A stretch of DNA of 56,487 nucleotides from positions 1-56,487 of the forward strand of contig JBFMFR010000046.1 in assembly GCA_040752025.1 (NCBI GenBank), written 5' to 3'. The DNA comes from JBFMFR01 sp040752025 (GTDB lineage: Bacteria > Chloroflexota > Anaerolineae > Anaerolineales > UBA4823). Shown here piece after piece: positions 1-7,253 of the stretch; position 1 is the first letter of the stretch, and each line of letters starts with the position of its first letter. The notes beneath the pieces were generated by a model. It had not been told where the DNA came from, ran no database searches, and was given only the letters and a program-made list of their open reading frames with translations. The translations under genes were made by a program, and so were the position numbers.

Positions 1-191
1 TCATTACCAGTTGGCTCATATGGGTCTCCCGATGATCGCCTTTCGGCGGTATAGAGACATCGAGGATACTCCTGTGAGCCAATTTTTATCAAGGGCGCGC
101 CCCATTACTTTGGCGCGCTAACAATAAATTCACGCTATCTCTCTGAATCAAGTTGTCACGTAAAATCCGCAAATTGGAAGGTTAGGGTCAA
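1..191. other. Upstream region of the PrcB-type lipoprotein gene
   Basis: No coding sequence was recognised here. A 7-bp inverted repeat with arms at 95-101 and 112-118 (GCGCGCC and GGCGCGC) may be the end of a transcript entering from the left, but no T-run follows it. A purine-rich ribosome site (GGAAGG at about 176-181) precedes the first gene. The base composition is lower in GC than the DNA after 2.5 kb. Confidence 0.3.
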
Positions 192-722
192 ATGAAGAGG
201 ATATTTCTCAGATCAGGAGCCAGGCTATTGGTATGCTTGTTCATCGTTTATTTTGCGATTGGTTGTGAACCTGAGGAAACGACTTTGAGCTTTGAGACCA
301 TTGAGCAAAAGGCTGGACCAGGCGCAGGAAAAGAGTATGAATCCAGTGATCTGAGAATAATGGTCATCACAAAACCAGAAGAAATAGGCGATCTAAATGG
401 CTGGGTTTCAGATGCTGCCATCTCCGAACTTAACATGCTAGAGTACAAACCCAGTTTTGCTATTGTAGTATTTCAAGGCCGCAAACCAACCGATCGTTAT
501 AGTGTGCAAATAGAGCGCATTACCCGAAGTGGAGATAAGGTTCGCGTTTTTATAAAACTATTGGAACCTCCTCAAGACCAAGCGAAAAATGACATCATTA
601 CATCGCCCTATCACCTGGTCTCTGTTCAAAAAACTGATTCTTGGGCCCAAAATGTTACCTTTGAAGTTGTGGATTCACTGACCAATACAGTGATTGCCTC
701 AACAATAAGTTATGTGCCCTGA
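192..722 (+). CDS. Lipoprotein with PrcB_C-like domain
   Basis: 176 aa. The N-terminus has a basic MKR start, a hydrophobic stretch and a lipobox ending FAIGC (Cys25), so this is probably a membrane-anchored lipoprotein. Residues about 85-150 resemble the PrcB C-terminal domain: a hydrophobic strand (FAIVVFQG), the GxKPTxxYSV turn, a second strand pair, then SPYHLVSV. That domain is named from PrcB, a protein associated with the PrtP protease of Treponema; its role here is unknown. The start is chosen for its upstream purine-rich site. The gene is followed 34 bp later by a second lipoprotein gene, and both are less GC-rich than the region that follows. Confidence 0.6.
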   Translation: MKRIFLRSGARLLVCLFIVYFAIGCEPEETTLSFETIEQKAGPGAGKEYESSDLRIMVITKPEEIGDLNGWVSDAAISELNMLEYKPSFAIVVFQGRKPTDRYSVQIERITRSGDKVRVFIKLLEPPQDQAKNDIITSPYHLVSVQKTDSWAQNVTFEVVDSLTNTVIASTISYVP

Positions 723-756
723 AAGATCATCGAAATCGGTCTGAAAGATTTCTGAA

Positions 757-1852
757 ATGAAACGTCAAACCGCCTGGATTTTTTGTTTTTTGATCTTGAT
801 GATAGGCTGCCGCGCGAGGGTGGAGCTGCCAACACCAATTCCAACCACATCGCTGCCAGTTCAAACGCTTTCCCCTACGGTCACGCCGACGCAGGCTATC
901 TCCCGGACGCCCTCACTCTGGCCTACGCTTCCCGCGCCTACGCATACGGCTGCCCTGCCTGGGTTTGAGGTAACTTCGCTTCGCGAAGGGCAGCCTAGCG
1001 ATGAGGAACGATGTATTGTTACGGCATTCTGGTCGCAGGATGGCGCGAAGATCTACTACGCAATGGATTCGTATGCGTTTGACGCAAGCGGGAGCATATT
1101 GCCAAGATCGCCCGAGTGGTTTGTCATCGATCTTCACAGCCAGACAGAGACCAAGATGACTTCCTCTCCCTCGATTGTCTATCCACCAATTCTCAATCTA
1201 CAGTTCACTTATCCCCAGTATGAGGGTTTTATTTCCCCTAGCGGGCGCTACCGATTGGCTATAGAACCGAAAAACATTCTATGGTTGATCGATACTGCGG
1301 GAGAACAACGACCAATCAAGGTAATCGAATCGGGTTCAGGAATTCTTCGACGAGAACCTTATTGGCTTCCGGGTGAGCACCGAGTTGTTTTTAGCGTTAC
1401 GATAGGAGAGATTGGTATCGAATTATACTTGCTGGATTTGGATACCGAAACAGTTACTTCGCTTACAGATGCGATGGTTCCCTCGAAAGCCATCTTACTA
1501 GAATGGGCCCTTTCTCCAGATGGAGAAAAAATTGCATTGATAGATTATCAAGGGTTTCGGATCCTTTCGCTAGAGGGGGAAACTTTAGCCAGGCTTTCTG
1601 GATATTTTTGGAGTATGAGGTGGTCCCAAAACAGTCAGTTAGTTTACTTTTTTTCATGGTCCGGAACAATATGTGGATGAAGAAATCTACGTTTATAACT
1701 TGAATTCGGGAAAGATCTCACCTATCTTGTCTGTGGTGGAACTACGGAAAAGAGAGATACCCCGCCTCTTCGATTTTTCTCCTCAGGGCAACCAAGTTAT
1801 TTTTTGGGGAGATCAAGGAATATGGCTGGTTGAGCTCTCGTTGTCGGGCTGA
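757..1852 (+). pseudogene. Frameshifted TolB/WD40-like beta-propeller lipoprotein
   Basis: The N-terminal frame (757-1680) encodes a lipoprotein signal (lipobox ILMIGC), a Pro/Thr-rich linker and TolB-like propeller blades (SPDGEKIALID, SPSGRYRLAI, LLDLDTETVTSL). It stops abruptly at 1680. Reading continues in the +1 frame with a convincing extra blade (EEIYVYNLNSGKISPILS, then FSPQGNQVIFWGD) to a stop at 1850-1852. The two frames join cleanly if the 7-T run at 1648-1654 is read as 6 T, giving YFFHGPEQYVDEE. So this is either a real frameshift mutation, a slippage site, or a homopolymer sequencing error. Intact length would be about 365 aa. Function unknown; propellers of this type usually bind proteins or peptides outside the cytoplasm. 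Confidence 0.65.
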
Positions 1853-1959
1853 TGCAGGTGGGGTTTCGCCAGACCTTGGCGGACGATGAAAATGCTTACA
1901 TGTATGGCCTGGGCGATACGGTGAACAGCGTGCGCTGCTTGGTGAGTGGGGGGCGGTGA
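1852..1959 (+). pseudogene. Possible RHS/YD-repeat remnant
   Basis: A 35-codon open stretch overlaps the stop of the preceding gene by one base. It contains LADDENAYMYGLGDTVNSV, which recalls the YLYGLG motif of RHS/YD-repeat proteins near their C-terminal hairpin. It has no ribosome site of its own. I read it as a degraded fragment, not a functional gene. The match is short and could be chance. Confidence 0.25.
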
Positions 1960-1990
1960 AGCGTTTTGGGCGCGTTGCTCGCCCGGAGCC

Positions 1991-2119
1991 TCAGTCGCTT
2001 TCTAGGATCGCCAGGATAGCGTCTGCCCGGTAGATACGGTTGCGCCGCCCGCCGGTGGCTTCACGCAGCAAACCGGCCTGGACGAGCTTAATGATAATTA
2101 GCCAACTCCATATGATCAT
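1991..2119 (-). pseudogene. C-terminal remnant of a Fic-family or winged-helix protein
   Basis: The minus strand encodes a 42-residue tail: IIKLVQAGLLREATGGRRNR then IYRADAILAILESD. This is the usual C-terminal winged-helix ending of Fic-domain AMPylators and related regulators (pattern LVxAGLLRExTGxxRNRxYxxxxxLxIL). The catalytic Fic core (HPFxxGNGR) is absent, and the upstream frame is closed by a stop near 2170, so only the last exon-like fragment of the gene remains. Its 5' end runs into the perfect palindrome at 2108-2143, which may mark a rearrangement point. Confidence 0.4.
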
Positions 2120-2143
2120 TTTGCGCACAAAATGATCATATGG
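2108..2143. repeat. Perfect palindrome, 16-bp arms
   Basis: Two 16-base arms (CCATATGATCATTTTG and its exact reverse complement) flank a 4-base centre, CGCA. It lies between the Fic-like remnant and the promoter at 2199. It has no T-run and is AT-rich compared with its surroundings. It could be an operator, a recombination scar or the end of a small mobile element. Confidence 0.6.
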
Positions 2144-2198
2144 GCGTCTTTTCCTGACCTCGCGCCAGGATTAGGCCAGGTGGCTTAGAAAAATAAGC

Positions 2199-2226
2199 TT
2201 GACAACCCCCGGCCCGGTGTGATAAA
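2199..2226 (+). promoter_or_regulatory. Sigma-70-type promoter of the attenuated ABC/GNAT operon
   Basis: TTGACA at 2199-2204 matches the -35 consensus exactly. GATAAA at 2221-2226 serves as a -10 element with an extended TGT at 2218-2220 and 16-bp spacing. Transcription would start near 2233, about 45 nt before the leader ORF and about 290 nt before the first large gene, leaving a long untranslated leader that holds the attenuator. Confidence 0.6.
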
Positions 2227-2276
2227 CTCGGTTTGCTTAACCAGAGCTTAATCTTTAGAAAGGACTACAGGCGATA

Positions 2277-2366
2277 ATGGCTCCTACAAACTCCATCACC
2301 AGCTTCGTACGCGCCGCTGTGCCTAGCGGCAGTGTGGAGTTTTCCTTGTCGAAGTGCGCCTGTTGA
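2277..2366 (+). CDS. 29-codon leader peptide of the attenuator
   Basis: An ATG at 2277, preceded by AGAAAGGA at 2257-2264, opens a 29-codon frame beginning MAPTNSITSF and ending SLSKCAC before TGA at 2364-2366. It lies between a good promoter and a set of mutually exclusive hairpins ending in an intrinsic terminator. It is far too short for an enzyme and the position is that of a regulatory leader peptide. Translation pausing on it, for example with an antibiotic-stalled ribosome, could alter folding downstream. Caveat: the SD-ATG spacing (12 nt) is long, and the stop lies 29 nt before the first hairpin arm. Confidence 0.55.
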   Translation: MAPTNSITSFVRAAVPSGSVEFSLSKCAC

Positions 2367-2395
2367 CCGGTAAGAAGATTAATTAGGACGGATAC

Positions 2396-2479
2396 CAGCC
2401 ACGGGAGCGCTTCGAGCCCGTGGCTGTTTCGTTTGTGGGTGTCATCCCAGACCTGCTTTCTCAGCCGCCAGCCACGGGC
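2396..2479 (+). promoter_or_regulatory. Attenuator: hairpin 1:2 and competing antiterminator 2:3
   Basis: Segment 1 (2396-2405, CAGCCACGGG) pairs perfectly with segment 2 (2417-2426, CCCGTGGCTG). Segment 2, extended to 2416-2426, can instead pair perfectly over 11 bp with segment 3 (2469-2479). Segment 3 is also the left arm of the terminator at 2468-2494. The three pairings give the classic arrangement: 1:2 plus 3:4 means stop, 2:3 means read-through. Whatever blocks segment 1 (a stalled ribosome or a ligand-bound RNA) would favour expression of the operon. Confidence 0.7.
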
Positions 2480-2505
2480 CTGACCTGTGGCTGGTTTTGT
2501 TTTTA
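2468..2505 (+). terminator. Conditional intrinsic terminator before the ABC ATPase gene
   Basis: An 11-bp stem (2468-2478 with 2484-2494, one G-U pair), a 5-nt loop and the T-tract TTTTGTTTTT (2495-2504) form a strong intrinsic terminator. It sits only 18 nt before the ribosome site of the first structural gene and inside that gene's own leader. It therefore cannot end an upstream gene on this strand other than the leader ORF and must be regulatory. Confidence 0.8.
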
Positions 2506-2523
2506 TCTTTCGAGGAGAAACGT

Positions 2524-3378
2524 ATGTCTGAGGCAGTTTTCGTAAAAGATGCATACAAGCAGTTTGGCAGTTCCGCTCCCCCATTGTGGAAGCGGCTGCC
2601 AGGCCTGGGCGCCAGGCGCAACGGCAGCGCCAACGGGCGCAAAGCAGCGGTGGTGGCAGTCGACCACGTTACCTTCAGCGTGCAGGCGGGCGAAATCTTC
2701 GGCGTGCTGGGGCCGAACGGCTCGGGCAAGTCCACCCTGATCCGCCTGCTGGCGACTCTGCTGATCCCGGACGGCGGTGAGGTGCGCATTTTCGGCTACG
2801 ATGTGCAGCGCCAGGCGATGCAGGTGCAGCGCCTGATCAACCGCGTCTCGGTGGAGGCGAGCTTCTTCAAGAAGCTCTCGCCGATGGAGAACCTGCTGTA
2901 TGGGGCGCGCCTGTACGGGATGAGTGGGGCGGAGACGCGCCGCCAGGTGACGGCCATCTTGACCCGCCTGGGCCTGGAGGGGCGCGCCATTCATAAACCC
3001 ATGGAGGAGATGTCGCGCGGCATGCAGCAGAAGGTGGCTATCGCCCGCGCCCTGCTCTCGCAGCCGCGCCTGCTGCTGCTGGACGAGCCCACTACCGGGC
3101 TGGACCCGCGCTCCAAGCACGAGGTGCAGGATGTGATCCGTGAGCTGCGCGACCAGCACGGCACGACGATCCTGCTCACCACCCACGACATGCTCGAGGC
3201 GGACGCGCTGTGCGACCGCATCGCCATCATCGAGGGCGGCAAGATCGTGGCCCTGGACACGCCGGCCGGCCTGAAACGCCTGATCACGCCCAACGGGCAC
3301 GAGATCACGCTGGAAGATGTGTTCCTGGAACTGACCGGCAAAAAGCTGGTCAAAGAGGAAGACGATGTTGAAGCTTAG
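2524..3378 (+). CDS. ABC-2 type exporter ATP-binding protein
   Basis: 284 aa with start ATG 2524 behind GAGGAG at 2512-2517. Walker A is at 63-71 (GPNGSGKST), the signature SRGMQQK at about 164-170, Walker B LLLLDE at 183-188, and the H-loop in TTHDMLEAD. It belongs to the DrrA/NatA-like subfamily that powers export of drugs, lipids or polysaccharides. Its likely permease is encoded 1.9 kb downstream (5271-6098), after three acetyltransferase genes, an unusual splitting of an ABC pair. It is the first large gene after the attenuator, so its expression should depend on read-through. Confidence 0.85.
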   Translation: MSEAVFVKDAYKQFGSSAPPLWKRLPGLGARRNGSANGRKAAVVAVDHVTFSVQAGEIFGVLGPNGSGKSTLIRLLATLLIPDGGEVRIFGYDVQRQAMQVQRLINRVSVEASFFKKLSPMENLLYGARLYGMSGAETRRQVTAILTRLGLEGRAIHKPMEEMSRGMQQKVAIARALLSQPRLLLLDEPTTGLDPRSKHEVQDVIRELRDQHGTTILLTTHDMLEADALCDRIAIIEGGKIVALDTPAGLKRLITPNGHEITLEDVFLELTGKKLVKEEDDVEA

Positions 3379-3408
3379 CGCTTACACTGAGATAAGAGGA
3401 GAATCAAG

Positions 3409-4026
3409 ATGATCCGCATTGACGAGCAGTTATTCCAGGGGCCGCACATTTGCCTGGGGCCCATCGATCACGAGAAAGACGCCGAGGTAGAGGCGCGCTG
3501 GACGCACGATGCCAGCTATCTGCGCCTGTTGAGCCTGAAGCCGGCTCTGCCGGCCTCGCCGGCGCAGATCAAGAAGCGCTACGAGGCCATCGAGAAGGAG
3601 CAGGAGCAGAACAATCTGTTCTACTTCACCATACGCCTGCGCCCGGCTGAGCTGGCCCCTGAGGCGGAAGAGCCGAGCGTAGCCGCGCAGCCCCTGATCG
3701 GCTTCGCCCGGTTAGACCGGATCGAATGGACCAATGGCAATGGCTACATACAGATTGGCATCGGCGACCCGCAAGACCGCCAGCAGGGCTATGGCAGCGA
3801 GGCACTGCGCCTGCTGCTGCGCTTCGCTTTCGGCGAGCTCAACCTGCACCGCCTGACGGTCCAGGTTCCCGAGTACAACCCGGCGGCGCTGCGCCTGTTC
3901 CAAAAAGCGGGCTTCGTCGAAGAAGTGCGCCGCCGCCAGGCGTTGAACCGCGACGGGCGGCGCTGGGACCTGCTGCACCTGGGGCTGTTGAGCAGCGAGT
4001 GGGAGGCGGGCAATGAGCGCCAGTGA
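3409..4026 (+). CDS. RimJ/RimL-like GNAT acetyltransferase (first of three)
   Basis: 205 aa. The C-terminal half carries the acetyl-CoA binding motif A of GNATs (QQGYGSEALRLLLRFAF), followed by NLHRLTVQVPEYNPAALRLF and an end typical of RimL-like enzymes (RRWDLLHLGLLSSEW). The family acetylates N-terminal amines of proteins or amino groups of small molecules; the substrate here is unknown. The preceding RBS is GAGGAG and the gene overlaps the next by 14 bp. It is paralogous to the next two genes but the most divergent of the three. Confidence 0.8.
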   Translation: MIRIDEQLFQGPHICLGPIDHEKDAEVEARWTHDASYLRLLSLKPALPASPAQIKKRYEAIEKEQEQNNLFYFTIRLRPAELAPEAEEPSVAAQPLIGFARLDRIEWTNGNGYIQIGIGDPQDRQQGYGSEALRLLLRFAFGELNLHRLTVQVPEYNPAALRLFQKAGFVEEVRRRQALNRDGRRWDLLHLGLLSSEWEAGNERQ

Positions 4027-4645
4027 GGCGAAGCAGGGACCGCCAGTTGACCTGTTCCGCGGGGAGCATGTGCGCCTGACGATGGAGGAGCCCGCCTGCC
4101 TGGGCAAGGCTTTTTCGCGCTGGGAGCGCGACAGCGAATACACCCGGCTGCTGAACACCAGCGGCGGGCCGCTGTGGTCGCAGGTGAAGTTCAAGGAGTG
4201 GTTCGAGAAGGATGCCGAGAAGGAAGAACCGCAGGAGATTCTGTTCGGCATCCGTTTACGGGCGGTGGAACGGCGGCGGCGCGCGGAACAGGAAGTTCCG
4301 TCACGCTCGGAAGTTCCGGAGGATGTTTTGATCGGCTACGTGTGCCTGTGGGGCCTGGAATGGAACCACGGCGAGGCGTGCGTGAGCATCGGCATCGGCG
4401 AGCGCCAGTACTGGGGCAGCGGCTACGGCACGCAGGCCATGCGCCTGACCCTGCGCTACGCCTTCACGGAACTGAACCTGGCGCGCGTCAGCCTGGGCGT
4501 GTTCGACTATAACGCGCGGGCGATACGCTCCTACCAGAAAGCCGGTTTCAGCATCGAGGGGCGCGAGCGCCAGCGCCTGCGTCGGGATGGCTGCCGCGCT
4601 GACCTGGTCATCATGGGCGCTTTGCGCCACGAATGGCACGAATAA
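4013..4645 (+). CDS. RimJ/RimL-like GNAT acetyltransferase (second of three)
   Basis: 210 aa. It has the same layout as its neighbours, with the CoA-binding segment SGYGTQAMRLTLRYAF and the NLARVSLGVFDYNARA strand-helix. It overlaps the previous gene by 14 bp. A distinctive insertion at residues about 91-103 (AEQEVPSRSEVP) is encoded by the dispersed GGAACAGGAAGTTCC repeat at 4285-4299 plus a partial second copy at 4309-4320. The third paralogue lacks this insert. Substrate unknown. Confidence 0.8.
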   Translation: MSASEAKQGPPVDLFRGEHVRLTMEEPACLGKAFSRWERDSEYTRLLNTSGGPLWSQVKFKEWFEKDAEKEEPQEILFGIRLRAVERRRRAEQEVPSRSEVPEDVLIGYVCLWGLEWNHGEACVSIGIGERQYWGSGYGTQAMRLTLRYAFTELNLARVSLGVFDYNARAIRSYQKAGFSIEGRERQRLRRDGCRADLVIMGALRHEWHE

Positions 4646-4656
4646 GGATACCCATC

Positions 4657-5235
4657 ATGCAAACAGACGGAATGTCCCCTGCTGATATTTTTCGAGGCGA
4701 ACGCGTGCGCCTGGCAATGGAAGCCCCCAAGATCATTGGCGAGCTTTTCAGCCGCTGGGGGCGCGACTCGGAGTACTGGCGTCTGCTGGCCAGCGATCCA
4801 GCTACGCCGCGCTCGCCCAAGGCCATCCAGGCCTGGGTGGAGAAATTCCTGGAGAAGGACCCACCTGAAGTGTACATGTTCATGATCCGTGCCCTGGAGG
4901 ACGACCGGTTGATCGGCGAGATCGGCCTGGACGGCGTGCAGTGGGAGCATGGCGAAAGCTTCGTCGGGTTGAGTCTGGGCGAGCGCAGCGACTGGGGCAA
5001 GGGCTACGGCACAGACGCCATGCGCGTGATCCTGCGCTACGCCTTCACGGAACTAAACCTGGCGCGCGTCTCGCTGACCGTCTTCGAGTACAACCCGCGC
5101 GCCATGCGCTCGTACGAGAAGGCCGGCTTCCGCTACGAAGGCCGCTCCCGCCAGTTCCTACGACGCGACGGGCAGCGCTACGATCTGCTCTTCATGGGCA
5201 TCCTGCGCGAAGAGTGGCAGGCAATGAATGCGTAG
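4657..5235 (+). CDS. RimJ/RimL-like GNAT acetyltransferase (third of three)
   Basis: 192 aa from ATG 4657, chosen because AAGGAT lies 7 nt before it; an in-frame ATG at 4633 inside the previous gene is possible. The CoA-binding motif is KGYGTDAMRVILRYAF and the following NLARVSLTVFEYNPRAM is nearly identical to the second paralogue, so these arose by tandem duplication. The paralogue insert encoded by the GGAACAGG repeat is missing. The gene ends in TAG directly before a 21-nt palindrome. Confidence 0.8.
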   Translation: MQTDGMSPADIFRGERVRLAMEAPKIIGELFSRWGRDSEYWRLLASDPATPRSPKAIQAWVEKFLEKDPPEVYMFMIRALEDDRLIGEIGLDGVQWEHGESFVGLSLGERSDWGKGYGTDAMRVILRYAFTELNLARVSLTVFEYNPRAMRSYEKAGFRYEGRSRQFLRRDGQRYDLLFMGILREEWQAMNA

Positions 5236-5256
5236 GGGCGACCCATCGGGTCGCCC
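5236..5256. repeat. 21-nt palindrome (copy 1)
   Basis: GGGCGACCC at 5236-5244 and GGGTCGCCC at 5248-5256 form a 9-bp stem with a 3-nt loop right after the stop codon of the third GNAT. There is no T-run. It has the same total size as palindromes at 8261, 10330 and 11441, each within or just after the 3' end of a gene in this operon. A role in mRNA 3'-end protection or processing is plausible. Confidence 0.6.
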
Positions 5257-5270
5257 ACAAGGAGATGATG

Positions 5271-6098
5271 ATGACGGCACTCTTACATGAATTTCGGGCA
5301 ACGTATGCCTTTATGGAACGCAATGCCAACCTGATCAAGCGCTACTGGTCATGGGAGCTGGTGTGGATGACTTATTCCATCGCCAACAGCCTGTCGGTCA
5401 GTTACATCGGGTTGGGCATGGAGAAGATCGGCGGCAGCCAGAACGTGGACGGCCGCTACCTGGTGCTGTATCTGGTGGTCGGCACGCTGGTGTGGCGCTA
5501 CCTGTCGATGATTTTCTACTGGATCACGGATGTGATTGGCATGGAGCGCTGGGAAGGCACCATCGAATACACGTTGATGGCCCCCATCCGGCGCGTTACA
5601 CACATGGCGGGGCAGACTTTGTTCGCCGTGGTCTACAGCATGCTCTTCACTGGCGTGATCCTGTTCGTCACGGTGATCCTGTTCGAGATCGACCTGAGCC
5701 GCGCCAACCTGTGGGGCGGCGTGCTGATGTTGATCGCCGGCAGCCTGTCGTTCATCGGCGTGGGCATCATGGGCTCCATCTTGCCCATGCTTTTCCCCGA
5801 GCGTGGCTCCCAGATGACGCACGTGATCATCGCCTTGCTGCTGCTGGTCTCGGGCGTGTACTACCCGGTGGAGGTGCTGCCGGGCTTCTTGCGCCAGTTC
5901 GCCGCCTTCAGCCCGGCCACGTACGTGCTGGACGGCACGCGCCGCGCCCTGCTGGAGGGCCTGCCTACCGGCCAGCTCTGGCCTTACGTCTGGCCGACCC
6001 TGATCATGGGCGTGTTGGCTATCCCGGCCGGGCTGTGGGTCTTTGGGCAGGCCGAGCGCTACGCCAAGCGCACCGGTAAGTTACATCGCAATGGATAA
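5271..6098 (+). CDS. ABC-2 type exporter permease
   Basis: 275 aa from ATG 5271, six bases after AAGGAG; two further in-frame ATGs directly precede it. About six membrane helices are evident (for example VLYLVVGTLVWRYLSMIFYW, LLFLVTVILF-like and HVIIALLLLVSGVYY). The pattern LVSGVYYPVEVLPGFLRQFA followed by SPATYVLDGTR is typical of ABC2_membrane permeases. It probably pairs with the ATPase at 2524-3378 to export a drug or lipid. The intervening GNAT genes suggest the pair and the acetyltransferases act on related toxic compounds; that is inference. Confidence 0.85.
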   Translation: MTALLHEFRATYAFMERNANLIKRYWSWELVWMTYSIANSLSVSYIGLGMEKIGGSQNVDGRYLVLYLVVGTLVWRYLSMIFYWITDVIGMERWEGTIEYTLMAPIRRVTHMAGQTLFAVVYSMLFTGVILFVTVILFEIDLSRANLWGGVLMLIAGSLSFIGVGIMGSILPMLFPERGSQMTHVIIALLLLVSGVYYPVEVLPGFLRQFAAFSPATYVLDGTRRALLEGLPTGQLWPYVWPTLIMGVLAIPAGLWVFGQAERYAKRTGKLHRNG

Positions 6099-6109
6099 AA
6101 AGTTACACC

Positions 6110-6144
6110 CAGACTCCCGGAGTTTCGCAAACTCCGGGAGTCTG
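6110..6144. repeat. 16-bp perfect hairpin between permease and GNAT genes
   Basis: CAGACTCCCGGAGTTT at 6110-6125 pairs perfectly with 6129-6144 across a CGC loop. It lies in the 75-nt gap between two operon genes. There is no T-run, so it is not a canonical terminator. The predicted RNA hairpin is very stable and could protect or process the mRNA. Confidence 0.7.
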
Positions 6145-6173
6145 TGGGCCTGTATGCAGAAAGGATCGAGACA

Positions 6174-7208
6174 ATGCAACACGAACTTCCCCAGGGCTAT
6201 CAGCTCCGCCCTGTTGCCATGCAAGACCTGGAGCCGGTCGTCGAGATGTTCAATGCCTGGGCGCAGCGCGTCATCAACGTAGAAAAATACGAGCCGCAGG
6301 GGATCGGCCGCGAGTGGCATACCCCCGGCTTCGATCTCTCCCGGGACACGCGCCTGGTGACTGCCCCGGATGGGCAGGTGGCGGGTTACATCGAAGTCTG
6401 GGATCTGAACGAGCCCCACGTGCGGGTGAACTGCTGGGGGCGCGTGCACCCCGAGCACGAGGCGGCCGGGGTGGGACCCGCCCTGCTCGCCTGGGCGGAA
6501 GAACGGGCGCGTCAGGCGGTGCCGAAGGCCCCGGCGCAGGCCCGAGTGGCTTTGGTGGCGGGGGTGCTGAGCATCGACCAGACCGGCCAGGAGCAGTTGC
6601 AGCGGGCTGGCTTTCGATTGATGCGCCATTCGCTGCGCATGGTGATCGAGCTGAATGGGCAGCCGCCGCTCCCACGTTGGCCGGAGGGTATCGCGGTGCA
6701 GCGGATGCGCCTGGGCCAGCAGGAGCGCGCCGTGGTGCAGGCGGTGCGTGAGTCTTTCCAGGATCACTTCGGCTATGTGGAGAGCCCCTTCGAGGAGGAA
6801 TTCGCCCGTTGGGAGCACTTCATGCAGTACGACGAGGATTTCGAGCCGACGCTGTGGTTCGTGGCGATGGACGGTTCTGAGGTCGCCGGCATTTCGCTGT
6901 GCTATCGCAGGAGTATGGATGACCCCGAAATGGGCTGGGTGGGCACGCTGGGGGTGCGCCGCCCGTGGCGGCGGCGCGGCCTGGGGCTGGCTTTGCTGCA
7001 GCATTCCTTCCAGGAATTCCACCGGCGCGGCAAGCGGCGGGTGGGCCTGGGCGTGGATGCCCAGAGCCTGACCGGGGCGACGCGCCTGTACCTGAAAGCT
7101 GGCATGCAGCCTGACCCTCAGCGGCAGTTCTGCCTGTACGAGAAAGAGCTGCGCCCAGGGGTCGAGTTGAGCACGCAGACGGCGGCGGAACAGGAAGTTC
7201 CCGGTTGA
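6174..7208 (+). CDS. Two-domain GNAT acetyltransferase (MshD-like)
   Basis: 344 aa from ATG 6174 behind AAAGGAT. Two GNAT domains are visible. The N-terminal one has a weak CoA loop (EAAGVGPALLAWAEERA). The C-terminal one has the strong motif RPWRRRGLGLALLQHSF, then LGVDAQSLTGATRLYLKAGM. This tandem arrangement resembles mycothiol synthase (MshD) and many uncharacterised Chloroflexota and actinobacterial acetyltransferases, but mycothiol synthesis is not implied. The last codons (AEQEVPG) are encoded by a copy of the GGAACAGGAAGTTCC repeat at 7187-7201. Confidence 0.8.
   Translation: MQHELPQGYQLRPVAMQDLEPVVEMFNAWAQRVINVEKYEPQGIGREWHTPGFDLSRDTRLVTAPDGQVAGYIEVWDLNEPHVRVNCWGRVHPEHEAAGVGPALLAWAEERARQAVPKAPAQARVALVAGVLSIDQTGQEQLQRAGFRLMRHSLRMVIELNGQPPLPRWPEGIAVQRMRLGQQERAVVQAVRESFQDHFGYVESPFEEEFARWEHFMQYDEDFEPTLWFVAMDGSEVAGISLCYRRSMDDPEMGWVGTLGVRRPWRRRGLGLALLQHSFQEFHRRGKRRVGLGVDAQSLTGATRLYLKAGMQPDPQRQFCLYEKELRPGVELSTQTAAEQEVPG
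7187..7201 (+). repeat. GGAACAGGAAGTTCC intragenic repeat, single copy
   Basis: GGAACAGGAAGTTCC (arms GGAAC and GTTCC around AGGAA) forms the extreme 3' end of a GNAT gene, read as AEQEVP. The same 15-mer occurs at 4285-4299 in the same frame and three times in tandem at 7344-7397 in another frame. Confidence 0.6.
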
Positions 7209-7253
7209 TTTGCCCGGCAAGAGCCATCCAATAGTGCGGTTTTGGAGGTTGCG

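Noticed and set aside
2503..3300. 265-codon minus-strand frame over the ABC ATPase
   Set aside because: Antisense of Walker-motif coding sequence; composition Gln/His/Arg-rich with no motif.
4941..5270. N-terminal extension of the ABC permease frame
   Set aside because: This part lies in the other frame of the third GNAT gene; the ATG run with AAGGAG at 5259-5264 marks the real start.
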